Below are positions 47,901-57,941 of a stretch of 64,000 nt of DNA, in pieces; position 1 is the first letter of the stretch; every line of letters begins with the position of its first letter. The stretch comes from Myoxocephalus aenaeus. Taxonomy: Eukaryota > Chordata > Actinopteri > Perciformes > Cottidae. A program made the position numbers and the translations under genes. Location: positions 1 to 64,000 of the forward strand of contig JBAMJR010000493.1 of NCBI GenBank assembly GCA_038501785.1. The letters run 5' to 3'. Below the pieces are notes generated by a model, which made no database searches, had not been told where the DNA came from, and saw nothing but the letters and a program-made list of their open reading frames with translations.

Positions 47901-50900
47901 GCGGCCATCTTGCTGATCTCGGTCACGCCCAGGTCCAGGCCGATGGTCTTCAACAGGTCCTGGATCTTCTCATACTCCTCCAGCGCCTGGCGCTCGCCCT
48001 CCTCCAGCGGCTCCATCCCCGGCGGTAAGGTAGAGTTCAACACCTGGACCGTGATGTTCTGGTCGGGGCTGATGGAGGGCCGGCCCCCGTACCGCCCCTC
48101 CACGTCCCCCGTGGTGGGCGGGGCCTGAAGGCGAGGCAAGGGCCCCGACGGGAGGCCGTATGTCTGAGCGGTACCGTGCTTCAGTGGGGGGTAGTCTCCG
48201 TACAGCGCCTCCTCCGTCATGTCCCCGTACAGATCCAGCCCGTGGTGTCGGATGGGCTCGGACGCCGGCGGAGGTTTGGGCTCCTCCGAGTCTCCGTACA
48301 GGAACTTCTCCTCGTCGTCGATGTCGTCCGGCTTCTCCGGAGCCGCGGCCCCCGCCGGGCCCCCTAGGAGGTGGAGGATCTCGTTGATCTCGGCATCGAG
48401 GCCGACGCGGTGAGCCATCTGGGGGTCGGACCGCAGCTCCGACAGCATGGAGGCCACCATGTGGGGCTCCATGCCCTTCACGGCCTGCAGCAGCTGGTCG
48501 GCCACCCGGGAGATGTTGGAGCCCTCTGGACCTCGAGGGGAGTCGGTGGTCTGGAACACAGAGACATACGTTAGGTTGTTGTTGTTGTGATTAGGGCTGG
48601 GCGGTATACCGGTTTCGAATTTCCATACGGTATGACTTATATACCGTCATACCGGTGCATAGCCGTAACAACTGTTGTCTTCGGCAGGCAGCAACATTTA
48701 TTTTTCACCGCTGAGGGCGCAGCGGTTTGAGCTACTTATGTGTCATGGTTATAACTTTAGTCATGGTTATAACTTTAGTCATGGTTATAACTTTAGTCAT
48801 GGTTATAACTTTAGTCATGGTTATAACTTTAGTCATGGTTCTAACTTTAGTCATGTTCTAACTTTAGTCATGTTATATCTTTAGTCATGTTATATCTTTA
48901 GTCATGTTATAACTTTAGTCATGGTTCTAACTTTAGTCATGGTTCTAACTTTAGTCATGTTATAACTTTAGTCATGTTATATCTTTAGTCATGTTATAAC
49001 TTTAGTCATGGTTCTAACTTTAGTCATGGTTCTAACTTTAGTCATGTTATAACTTTAGTCATGGTTCTAACTTTAGTCATGGTTCTAACTTTAGTCATGT
49101 TGTAACTTTAGTCATGGTTATAACTTTAGTCATGTTATAGCTTTAGTCATGTTATAACTTTAGTCATGTTATAACTTTAGTCATGGTTCTAACTTTAGTC
49201 ATGTTATAGCTTTAGTCATGTTCTAACTTTAGTCATGTTATAACTTTAGCCATGGTTCTAACTTTAGTCATGTTATAACTTTAGCCATGGTTCTAACTTT
49301 AGTCATGTTATAACTTTAGTCATGGTTCTAACTTTAGTCATGTTATAACTTTAGTCATGGTTCTAACTTTAGTCATGGTTATAACTTTAGTCATGGTTCT
49401 AACTTTAGTCATGGTTCTAACTTTAGTCATGTTCTAACTTTAGTCATGTTCTAACTTTAGTCATGTTATAACTTTAGCCATGGTTATAACTTTAGCCAGG
49501 TTATAACTTTATTCATGTTATAACTTTAGTCATGGTTATAACTTTAGTCATGGTTATAACTTTAGTCATGTTATAACTTTAGTCATGTTATAACTTTAGT
49601 CATGTTATAACTTTAGTCATGGTTATAACTTTAGTCATGGTTATAACTTTATAACAACAATTAATAACACAACTAACGCTCTTTAACAGGTAAAACATCA
49701 CGACAACAGTTTGTGACACAAACAATTTGTCACACTAATAATTGTACATTTATAAAGTTACACCTTCGCCGAACTGCATGCTGGGTAAAGCTCACCCACT
49801 ATCACAACAAGAAGAAACAGACTCTTCCGGTCTGTCTCTTCCTGCTTTTTTTCACCTACATTCCCCTGGGTCCTAAGTCCCCCCATGTTTAGCTTCCTAA
49901 CAGCCTCTATGTACCAACGTACAAACAGCTGCTCACCACTCTAACAGCTGTTCAGTTGGCCAGCGGTCCTTTTCGGCATCATATATATGATATACCGTGA
50001 AACCGACACAATCTTACAAAATACTGTGATATGACTTTTTGGCCATACCCCCAGCCCTAGTTGTGGTTGCGTTGTTGTTGCATGTCTTACCCTGAGTGAC
50101 GGCGAGTCCTCGCAGTCGTTGCGTTTCTTCAGGATGGACTTGGTTGGCAGACTCAGCATCTCCTCCAGCTCCTTCCGCCGCCGAGCCGTGTCCAGCTCTC
50201 TGAACTCTTTCCTGGACTTTTCGTCGATGTTGTCTGCGCTGCTCGAGCTGCTGCTGCTGCTGCTCTGACTGCGGCTCCTCCGTCTGCTCTGACTGCGTCC
50301 GTGGCTCCGCCCTCTGGACCGGGACCTGCTGCGGGGGCGGCTCTTGCTCCGGCCCCGGCTCTTGGCCCGGCTCCGGTCCGGACTGCGGCTCTTGCTCCGG
50401 CCCCGGCTCTTGGCCCGGCTCTTGGCCCGGCTCCGGTCCGGACTGCGGCTCTTGCTCCGGCCCCGGCTCTTTCCCCGGCTCCGGTCCGGACTGCGGCTCT
50501 TGCTCCGGCCCCGGCTCTTTCCCCGGCTCCGGTCCGGACTGCGGCTCTTGCTCCGGCCCCTGGCCCGGCTCCGGTCCGGACTGAGGCTCTGGCTGCGAGG
50601 CCGGCTCTTGCTCCTCACCTGGCTCTTGCTCCTCACCTGGCTCTTGCTCCTCACCTGGCTCCGGTCAGGACTCCGACTGCGAGGCCGGCTTTGGCTCCGC
50701 TCGGGTCTAGTGGGGTAGTCTCTGTGGGGGACACGAGAGAGAGTCAACACACCTCGTCCTTCAGTCGTCCAGTGAGCCGATAACAAGTCCTTTTCACCAG
50801 TACCTGTCATGGCGTGAGGGGCCGGAGCCCGATGGTCCGGTCAGCTCGTTGCCAACAGTGATGACCAGGTTGTGGTCGATGGGACCGGATCCTCGGGGGG

Positions 50901-52102
50901 ACGGAGACCTCTGCAACACACAAGTGTATACTCATGTACACATGTATACATACATACATACATATATACATATATACATGCATGAATGAATGCATACGTA
51001 CATACATGAATGCATGCATGTAAGCATGTATGTATGTATGTATGTATGCATATATACATGCGTGTATGCATGTATGCATATATACATGCATGCATGCATG
51101 CATGCATGCATGTATGCATACATACACGTATACATACATGTATGCATACATGTATGCATACATACATGCATGCATACATGCATACATACATGTATGTATG
51201 CATACATACATGTATGTATGCATACATACATACATGTATGTATGCATACATACATGTATGCATACATACATACATACATGTATGTATGCATACATACATG
51301 TATGCATACATACATGTATGTATGCATACATGTATGTATGCATGCATACATGTATGTATGCATACATGTATGTATGCATGCATACATACATGTATGTATG
51401 CATGCATACATACATGTATGTATGCATACATACATACATACATGTATGCATGCATACATGTATGTATGCATGCATACATGTATGTATGCATGCATACATA
51501 CATGTATGCATGCATACATGTATGTATGCATGCATACATACATGTATGCATGCATACATGTATGTATGCATGTATGCATACATGTATGCATACATGCATA
51601 CATACATGTATGCATGTATGTATGCATGTATGCATGCATACATGCATACATACATGCATACATGTATAGCCCTGCAGAGACCTCATGGTGATCAGGAGGA
51701 CTCATGAGGACTCACCTCTCTAGCAGGACCCCCATGAGGACTCACCTCTCTAGCAGGACCCCCATGAGGACTCACCTCTCTAGCAGGACCCCCATGAGGA
51801 CTCACCTCTCTAGCAGGACCCCCATGAGGACTCACCTCTCTAGCAGGACCCCCATGAGGACTCACCTCTCTAGCAGGACCCCCATGAGGACCCCCGGCCC
51901 AGTACTCCCCGCCTCGGTGGCTCCCGGGCCCGGGGGACGGGTACCTCCTGCGCGGGGGCGAGCGGCGGTAGGGGTCCGGGTGGAAGGGAGGCCGGGCCCG
52001 GGTCCGCTCGTCCCGGTAGCCCGGGTCCGGGTAGGACCTCGGAGGCCCTCGGCCTTCCAGCGGCCGGTAGCCTCCTCTCGGGGGGGGCCGCCCGCGGTAC
52101 AT
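42393..52102 (-). CDS. znf318: znf318: zinc finger protein 318 orthologue (11 exons, complete)
   Basis: Nuclear matrin-type C2H2 zinc-finger protein; the mammalian protein modulates androgen-receptor activity and is needed for the IgM/IgD RNA-processing switch in B cells (family knowledge). Exons: 51866-52102, 50804-50910, 50091-50721, 47377-48550, 47202-47290, 47011-47110, 46635-46945, 45875-46039, 45676-45769, 45165-45283 and 42393-44915; 1,849 residues. In order: Arg/Pro-rich N-terminus, LVITVGNEL motif (about residues 95-105), Arg/Ser-rich repeats (about 120-255), FRELDTARRRKELEE and KSILKKR, DIDDEEKFLYGD, IGLDLGVTEISKMAARTKER, a charged coiled-coil-like stretch with LRKKRREKGGHKDPLL, finger 1 (DAGNHWCKNCN...HLHSKTH), finger 2 (FFCLLCKQF...HVTTHAHNEKYK), then NPLYEQRRNLDRQAGLA, a Lys/Glu-rich region, SFGKFTWKKKES, KPAPLNTFLSI, Pro-rich repeats and an acidic C-terminus. 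Somewhat shorter than human (about 2,280 residues). Its 3' end is about 0.5 kb from the ppp2r5d promoter. Confidence 0.95.
43440..43705 (-). repeat. coding proline-rich minisatellite in znf318 exon 11
   Basis: 24- and 30-bp units encoding APLEARP and PPVCNPA / PPVSNPA. Frame is kept. Confidence 0.85.
45101..45126. repeat. 26-nt perfect palindrome in a znf318 intron
   Basis: CTTGTCTAACGGT followed directly by its reverse complement; centre at the KpnI-type GGTACC. Confidence 0.85.
45165..45283 (-). CDS. znf318: znf318 exon 10 (zinc finger 2)
   Basis: Encodes GSEFLLPVRGFFCLLCKQFY then GDAICAEEHVTTHAHNEKYK, the second matrin-type finger (CLLC...H....H). Acceptor GCTGCAG, donor GTATTT. Confidence 0.95.
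45284..45675. other. znf318 intron 9, unique sequence
   Basis: About 390 bp; nothing recognised. Confidence 0.6.
45676..45769 (-). CDS. znf318: znf318 exon 9
   Basis: Encodes TLDPYDRPWASTPTKIIKNL then QSEEKLTKPAK, matching the TLDPY.RPWASK linker of mammalian ZNF318. Donor GTAGGC. Confidence 0.93.
45875..46039 (-). CDS. znf318: znf318 exon 8 (zinc finger 1)
   Basis: Encodes 55 residues with FEYYDAGNHWCKNCN and MFDYFTHLHSKTH, a matrin-type C2H2 finger (Cys pair CKNC, His pair in HLHSKTH). Acceptor TTCTTAG, donor GTTTGT. Confidence 0.95.
46040..46634. other. znf318 intron 7, unique sequence
   Basis: About 595 bp with no repeat, exon or RNA gene that I can recognise. Confidence 0.6.
46635..46945 (-). 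CDS. znf318: znf318 exon 7
   Basis: Encodes GELLRKKRREKGGHKDPLLQ, then EISRLQEEVMDQISNLRKEH and EKIALILGL, ending with a charged linker to GSATMK. The LRKKRREK.GHKDPLL block is near-identical to mammalian ZNF318. Donor GTACAA. Confidence 0.93.
47011..47110 (-). CDS. znf318: znf318 exon 6
   Basis: Encodes VLEEREKLKQERDVRMKKKE, YLMKELERLRKQQ, a strongly helical, probable coiled-coil segment conserved in ZNF318. Acceptor TTCAG, donor GTGAGT. Confidence 0.93.
47202..47290 (-). CDS. znf318: znf318 exon 5
   Basis: Encodes PMEAPVPDGEKGNVSRVSEE then QNNESQKQK. Donor GTCTCG is poor, but the stronger GTGAGC 29 nt downstream would break the frame, and SQKQK followed by VLEEREKLK matches the mammalian junction. 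Confidence 0.82.
47377..48550 (-). CDS. znf318: znf318 exon 4
   Basis: Encodes TTDSPRGPEGSNISRVADQL through DIDDEEKFLYGDSEEP, IGLDLGVTEISKMAARTKER and an RRSRSSSSSSSSRSRGRGG tract, then a Pro/Tyr-rich part ending PEPGAK. The split end uses donor GTCGGT, which is weak but conserved in phase with exon 5. Confidence 0.92.
48592..50059. mobile_element. hAT-like non-autonomous element in znf318 intron 3
   Basis: Ends TAGGGCTGGGCGGTATACCG and ...CCCCCAGCCCTA are inverted. They are flanked by 8-bp near-direct repeats GTTGTGAT (48584-48591) and GTTGTGGT (50060-50067), as expected of hAT target duplications. No transposase frame inside; most of the interior is an 18-bp array. Confidence 0.72.
48738..49655. 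repeat. 18-bp TCATGGTTATAACTTTAG array
   Basis: About 52 units of 16-18 bp (GGTTATAACTTTAGTCAT and GTTCTAACTTTAGTCAT variants), inside the hAT-like element. Confidence 0.95.
50091..50721 (-). CDS. znf318: znf318 exon 3 (Arg/Ser-rich)
   Basis: Encodes RDYPTRPERSQSRPRSRSPD followed by many RSKSRSPDRS-type repeats (about 50320-50660), a poly-Ser tract, FRELDTARRRKELEEMLSLP and KSILKKR. Phase 2 in, phase 0 out; donor GTAAGA. The coding minisatellite probably varies in length between individuals. Confidence 0.9.
50320..50660 (-). repeat. coding RSKSRSPDRS minisatellite in znf318 exon 3
   Basis: Units with GGCTCCGGTCCGGACTGCGG (plus strand) encode Arg/Ser dipeptide-rich repeats. Lengths are multiples of three. 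Confidence 0.9.
50804..50910 (-). CDS. znf318: znf318 exon 2
   Basis: Encodes RSPSPRGSGPIDHNLVITVG, NELTGPSGSGPSRHD plus a split Arg. Acceptor TTGCAG, donor GTACTG. It carries the LxITVGN motif seen in mammalian ZNF318. A 745-bp tetranucleotide array lies immediately upstream. Confidence 0.88.
50925..51668. repeat. ATGT/ATGC tetranucleotide array (znf318 intron 1)
   Basis: About 745 bp of CATA, CATG, TGTA and TGCA tetranucleotides in mixed order, self-complementary (both strands similar), next to the exon 2 acceptor. Confidence 0.95.
51711..51890. repeat. 30-bp array of znf318 exon 1 end plus donor, six copies
   Basis: Units contain CTCACCTCTCTAGCAGGACC (plus strand), i.e. donor GTGAGT with 15-20 nt of exon end. 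Identical copies, in frame. Confidence 0.97.
51866..52102 (-). CDS. znf318: znf318 exon 1
   Basis: Starts MYRGRPPPRGGYRPLEGRGP; human ZNF318 also starts MYR. Ends GGPHGGPARE at donor GTGAGT. The exon end and donor are tandemly repeated 30 bp apart six times, so alternative 3' ends at 51836, 51806, 51776, 51746 and 51716 would each add ten in-frame residues (VSPHGGPARE). Confidence 0.88.
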
Positions 52103-52129
52103 CTCCAGTTTCCCGCCTTCAACCAGCGG

Positions 52130-52142
52130 TAGCTTCCGGGTT
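52130..52142 (-). promoter_or_regulatory. ETS-type site near znf318 5' end
   Basis: The minus strand reads ACCCGGAAGCT about 30 bp upstream of the znf318 start codon. This is typical of housekeeping promoters; function is inferred only from the motif. Confidence 0.35.
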
Positions 52143-52207
52143 CTATTGAACGGAAACGTTGAAACAGTTTCCACTAAATGATGAAGAGAGTCGATCAAAC
52201 AGATTAT

Positions 52208-52350
52208 TAGCTCCTCGATCTTCTTCTACGGAACCTCCGCGCTCTTCTTCTACGGAACCTCCGCACTCTTCTTCTACGGTTACAAACACGCTCACTGCAG
52301 CGCTGCTGCCCCTTCAGGAACCACGTGGAACCTCCGCGCTCTTCTTCTAC
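52208..52350. repeat. 24-bp CTCTTCTTCTACGGAACCTC repeat and linked segment
   Basis: Three to four units followed by GCTGCTGCCCCTTCAGGAAC and ACGTGGAACC. A close direct copy occurs at 57960-58107. Confidence 0.85.
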
Positions 52351-52669
52351 GGAATTGAATCACGGGGCCAGTCCACCTCACTGACTCACGGGCCGTTTCT
52401 CAATACCAAGTACGCTAAGTCCAGACTTGTGAACTTTTGGACTTGGGAGTCCAGACTCTCAAGGACGGAGGACGCAGGACGTCTTTCTGCAATTGGAACA
52501 GCAGCTGACTTGATGACGTCACCACCTCAGCTGTCGTTGTCATGGTTACTCTGATTCTTCACTGTGAAGTATTTTTACAGTCAAACAAAATATGACAACC
52601 CTGCTTTTTTTACACTGGTTTCACAGACATACACATATCATTGGGTATATATATATATGTGTGTTTATG

Positions 52670-52713
<44 letters not shown>

Positions 52714-52989
52714 CAGGACTGTCTCAGAAAATTAGAATATTGTGATAAAGTTCTTTATTTTCTGTAATGCAATTAAAAAAACAAAAATGTCATGCATTCT
52801 GGATTCATTACAAATCAACTGAAATATTGCAAGCCTTTTATTCTATTAATATTGCTCATTATGGCTTACAGCTTAAGAAAACTCAAATATCCTATCTCTA
52901 AATATTAGAATATTTCCTCAGACCACGTAAAAAAAAAGATTGATAACAGCAAAACAAAATCAAACATTAGAAAATGTCCATTAATGCAC

Positions 52990-53665
52990 TCAGTACTTGG
53001 TTGGGAATCCTTTTGCACGGATTACAGCATCAATGCGGCGTGGCATGGAGGCAATCAGCCTGTGGCATTGCTGAGGTGTTATGGATGCCCAGGATGCTTC
53101 AATAGCGGCCTTTAGCTCATTTGCATTGTTGGGTCTGGTGTCTTTCAGCTTCCTCTTCACAATACCCCACAAATTCTCTATGGGGTTCAGGTCAGGGGAA
53201 TTGGCAGGCCAATCGAGGACAGTAATGCCATGGGCAGTACACCAGTTACTGGTGGTTCTGGCACTGTGGGCAGGTGCCAGATCATGCTGGAAAATGAAAT
53301 CCTCATCTCCATAGAGCTTTTCAGCAGACGGAAGCATGTAGTGCTCTAAAATCTCTTGGTACACAGCTGCATTTACTCTGGACTTGATGAAACACAGTGG
53401 ACCAACACCAGCAGCTGACATGGCTCCCCAAACCATCACTGACTGTGGGAACTTCACACTGGATTTCAAGCAACTTGGATTTTGCTCCTCTCCAGCCTTT
53501 CTCCAGACTCTGGCGCCTTGACTTCCAAATGAAATACAACACTTGCTTTCGTCTGAAAAGAGGACTTTGGACCACTCTGCAACTGTCCGGTGCTTCTTTT
53601 CCATAGCCCAAGTCAGGCGCTTCTTCCGTTGTCTTGAGTTCAGAAGTGGCTTGACCATGGGAATA
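52990..53665 (-). pseudogene. Tc1-type transposase fragment (DD34E catalytic part)
   Basis: Contains VLFSDESKCC (first Asp), FIFQHDLAPAHSA (second Asp) and SPDLNPIENLWG (Glu), ending AKGFPTKY and a stop. The catalytic triad is present but the N-terminal HTH domains are missing, so it should not act alone. Confidence 0.92.
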
Positions 53666-53682
53666 CGGCAGTAAATGCAGCT

Positions 53683-54057
53683 GTGTACCAAGAGATTTTA
53701 GAGCACTACATGCTTCCGTCTGCTGAAAAGCTCTATGGAGATGAGGATTTCATTTTCCAGCATGATCTGGCACCTGCCCACAGTGCCAGAACCACCAGTA
53801 ACTGGTGTACTGCCCATGGCATTACTGTCCTCGATTGGCCTGCCAATTCCCCTGACCTGAACCCCATAGAGAATTTGTGGGGTATTGTGAAGAGGAAGCT
53901 GAAAGACACCAGACCCAACAATGCAAATGAGCTAAAGGCCGCTATTGAAGCATCCTGGGCATCCATAACACCTCAGCAATGCCACAGGCTGATTGCCTCC
54001 ATGCCACGCCGCATTGATGCTGTAATCCGTGCAAAAGGATTCCCAACCAAGTACTGA
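53683..54057 (+). pseudogene. Tc1-type transposase C-terminal fragment, inverted copy
   Basis: 124 codons from VYQEILEHYMLPSAEKLYGD to AKGFPTKY; has the second Asp and the Glu but lacks the first Asp. Practically identical to the minus-strand copy. Confidence 0.92.
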
Positions 54058-54342
54058 GTGCATTAATGGACATTTTCTAATGTTTGATTTTGTTTTGCTG
54101 TTATCAATCTTTTTTTTAACTTGGTCTGAGGAAATATTCTAATATTTTGAGATAGGATATTTGAGTTTTCTTAAGCTGTAAGCCATAATCAGCAATATTA
54201 ATAGAATAAAAGGCTTGCAATATTTCAGTTGATTTGTAATGAATCCAGAATGCATGACATTTTTTTATTTTTATTGCATTACAGAAAATAAAGAACTTTA
54301 TCACAATATTCTAATTTTCTGAGACAGTCCTGTATATATATA

Positions 54343-54500
54343 TATATATATATTTTGTGTTCATAAATATGAATTTTATATACTGATATAGATACACATA
54401 ATTGTATATATATAATATGTTTATAAATGTTATATATATATATATATATATATATACTTATATATTTATATATACTTATATATTTATATAGATACACATA
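54343..54500. repeat. AT-rich microsatellite flank of the Tc1 element
   Basis: (TA)n and TATATT runs; a similar (AT)n tract flanks the left end (52670-52712). Confidence 0.85.
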
Positions 54501-55122
54501 TAATTGCAAACAATTCGGTCAAAAGTAATAAGACTGTAGTTCAAAGTAAAAGTTAAATTAAAATCTTAAGTTATAAATCGTAACCTTTCCCTCAGTCAAA
54601 CTGATGTAATGTGACTGAATAAATAATACAGATTGCTTGTTAGATCCTCAAAGTCGATTTATATCTCATGTTTAATCGATACGGAGACATCGGAGCCAGC
54701 GGATCATTTCAAAAAGTCCAGCCGAGATCAAGCTGCTGTCGGCGGGCAGCACAGCGCTGACGGCCCGGTGCTGACGGGAATCACGGTCCCTCAGCAGGAC
54801 CTCGACCCGTCGGCGTATCTTTTTAAATAAGATGAGTCTGGACAAACCGACCACAGATTTGATGCTTAAACAAATAACTTCTCGCCTGAAAACGTCCTAA
54901 AAGTATATTTTGTGACTCAACAACGGTAGTATTTATAGAATGTCAACTTTCAGTTGTGAGTTTTCTCATCCGCCATTGTTCCCCGTTTGCTGGTCCGAAA
55001 TGCATTCTGGGATATTGGCTCTCTCAAGTACGCTGAAGTCTGCTCTGATGCATCCTGGGTAAAATGGGAGGATCAAGTCACATCCGGGCATTTTCACCGT
55101 GCTTGGCGAGAAGCGGACTTTT
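54500..55122. other. intergenic sequence, no gene recognised
   Basis: A 65-codon frame at 54633-54830 (DTETSEPADHFKKSS...) has no similarity I recognise. 54960-55060 looks like a DNA-transposon end (ATGCATTCTGGGATATTGGC). Confidence 0.4.
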
Positions 55123-57869
55123 GGCTGCGGTCGAATAGTCCTTTTTGGTTAGGAACCTTCCTAACTGAGTGAAATGACCCGGAAGTACCTCAGTGGCCGC
55201 CATGATAAGTGCCGGTCGAATTGTCCAAACGCAAAGGCTGGCTGCGGTCGAATAGTCCAATAATGACCTCCTAACGTCTAACCCTAAGCACTTCTCCTTA
55301 ACCTCTGTGGAAAACGTCACGGGGTTAAGGAAAGATGGGAAGGAGACTTCATGAGGAGTTAGGAGAAGACAACCGAGGTGTTTGGAGGATCAGACTCCAC
55401 TTTCACTAAGCGACGTAGTTATGACGCGACGGCAGGCGCATGTTAGTGACGTCAGTCTGTAACCAGCGGTGAAACTACAATGTTCTGAAGAAGGACTACA
55501 AAAAGCGCAGTTTATATACTTCGTCCGTCTTCTTACAGTGTTGCGTCATAACGACATAAACAACCCGGTTCATAGTATTACTTTATTAACGAGGTTGGAA
55601 TAGAAATGAAGGAAGGAATATGAAAGTGAAACCAACGTACAAAGCTACTAAACTGTCTCTTTGTTCAGTTCAAACATGCTGAATTAAATATATTATCCAC
55701 AAACGATGTGTCATATATGTGTGTCTCATATCCCTTTATGTTGTTATGGTTTATTTACATGCAGATTATAATCTGATCATAACAATATGCAGACAACAGT
55801 TTATGAAACACAACTCGTGTTGACTTGATATGTTTTATTGTAATGTGACAAAATAGTTGATTAAAAAGATGATAATCAGAAACATGAGTCAGACTGAAGA
55901 GCTCGTCCAGTTTAACTCTTTCACTAAAGCTTCTGTAACTGAAGTCAAATAAAATAAAAGAATGAGGGCTGAAGCTGCAGTTCAACACCAGATAGAATAT
56001 AAAATACATCAGTTTGATCACTTTACAGCAGTTTGATCACTTTACAGCAGTTTCATCACTTTACAGCAGTTTGATCACTTTACAGCACTTTTCAGCAACG
56101 TAACGTTTGTAGTTCTCCAGCAGGTTTAACAGATTATTGAAAGTGTTTCCAAGTTATATCAACAGTTATTTACATGATCTGCGTGTGTCGGTCATGATCG
56201 TTTGTTCTCGTGAACGGCCGAATGATACGTCACTTTAAATGTTGCCGCCGCAAGGAATTGTGGGTCGGCATTATCTCCTCTCCTTTCGTAAAGGAAGGTC
56301 CAGTGGTTCCTATGCTAAAGGAGCTAAGTTAGGAAGCATTGAAGCTCCTTTCGGCTGCGGTCGAATAGTCCATTTTGGTGAGGAACCTTCCTAACTGAGT
56401 GAAATGACCGGAAGTACCTCAGTGGCCGCCATGATAAGTGCCGGTCGAATTGTCCAAACGCAAAGGAAAGGAGCTTCAATGCTTCCTAATTTAGCTCCTT
56501 TAGCATAGGAACCACTGGACCTTCCTTACGAAAGGAAAGGAGATAATGCCGACCCACAATTCCTTGCGGCGGCAACATTTAAAGTGACGTATCATTCGGC
56601 CGTTCACGAGAACAAACGATCATGACCGACACACGCAGATCATGTAAATAACTGTTGCTGTAACTTGGAAACACTTTCAATAATCTGTTAAACCTGCTGG
56701 AGAACTAAAAACGTTACGTTGCTGAAAAGTGCTGTAAAGTGATCAAACTGCTGTAAAGTGATGAAACTGCTGTAAAGTGATGAAACTGCTGTAAAGTGAT
56801 CAAACTGCTGTAAAGTGATCAAACTGCTGTAAAGTGATGAAACTGCTGTAAAGTGATCAAACTGCTGTAAAGTGATGAAACTGCTGTAAAGTGATGAAAC
56901 TGCTGTAAAGTGATGAAACTGCTGTAAAGTGATCAAACTGCTGTAAAGTGATCAAACTGCTGTAAAGTGATCAAACTGATGTATTTTATATTCTCTCTGG
57001 TGTTGAACTGCAGCTTCAGCCTCAGTCTTTTATTTTATTTGACTTCAGTTACAGAAGCTTTAGTGAAAGAGTTAAACTGGACGAGCTCTTCAGTCTGAGT
57101 CATGTTTCTGATTATCATCTTTTTAATCAACTATTTTGTCACATTACAATAAAACATATCAAGTCAACACGAGTTGTGTGATGTTTCATAAACTGTTGTC
57201 TGCATATTGCTATGATCAGATTATAATCTGCATGTAAATAAACCATAACAACATAAAGGGATATGAGACACACATATATGACACACATCGTTTGTGGGAT
57301 AACGTATTTAATTCAGCATGTTTGAACTGAACAAAGAGACAGTTTAGTAGCTTTGTACGTTGGTTTCACTTTCATATTCCTTCCTTCATTTCTATTCCAA
57401 CCTCGTTATTAAAGTAATACTATGAACCGGGTTGTTTATGTCGTTATGACGCAACACTGTAAGAAGACGGACGAAGTATATAAACTGCGCTTTTTGTAGT
57501 CCTTCTTCAGAACATTGTAGTTTCACCGCTGGTTACAGACTGACGTCACTAACATGCGCCTGCCGTCGCGTCATAACCACGTCGTTAGTGAAAGTGGAGT
57601 CGGATTTGCCAAACACCGCGGTTGTCTTCTCCTAACTCCTCATGAAGTCTCCTTCCCATCTTTCCTTAACCCCGTGACGTTTTCCACAGAGGTTAAGGAG
57701 AAGCTCAGGGTTAGACGTTAGGAGGTCATTATTGGACTATTCGACCGCAGCCAGCCTTTGCGTTTGGACAATTCGACCGGCACTTATCATGGCGGCCACT
57801 GAGGTACTTCCGGGTCATTTCACTCAGTTAGGAAGGTTCCTAACCAAAAAGGACTATTCGACCGCAGCC
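55123..57869. mobile_element. 2.7-kb giant inverted repeat (foldback element)
   Basis: Arms 55123-56351 and 56467-57869 are inverted copies differing by few substitutions and by tandem-repeat length. A 114-bp central module (56353-56466) is also present at each outer end. Ends are GGCTGCGGTCGAATAGTCC and its complement. No transposase frame seen. Class not assigned. Confidence 0.88.
56725..56985. repeat. 17-bp AAACTGCTGTAAAGTGATC array in the right arm
   Basis: About 15 units here against four in the left arm (56010-56085), so the arms have diverged by array expansion. Confidence 0.93.
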
Positions 57870-57941
57870 TTTGAATTGGAACAGTACTTGGGCCGCGACT
57901 GATGACGTTTCACGAGAACACGAGTACAGAGAAGAACGCTG

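Larger units (their letters stand above)
52714..54332. mobile_element. Tc1-like element, palindromic derivative
   Basis: Inverted ends CAGGACTGTCTCAGAAAATT, flanked by TA on both sides. The left part is the C-terminal two thirds of a transposase on the minus strand. The right part (from about 53680) is a second copy of its last third on the plus strand. The outer about 660 bp of each side are therefore inverted copies. No N-terminal DNA-binding (HTH) region exists. Confidence 0.9.

Noticed and set aside
52514..52521. Perfect CRE TGACGTCA upstream of znf318
   Set aside because: It lies about 400 bp upstream inside what appears to be a transposon end, so a promoter role is not supported.
54633..54830. 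65-codon frame MLVRSSKSIY...
   Set aside because: No similarity recognised, no splice context, and transposon-like surroundings; not called as a gene.
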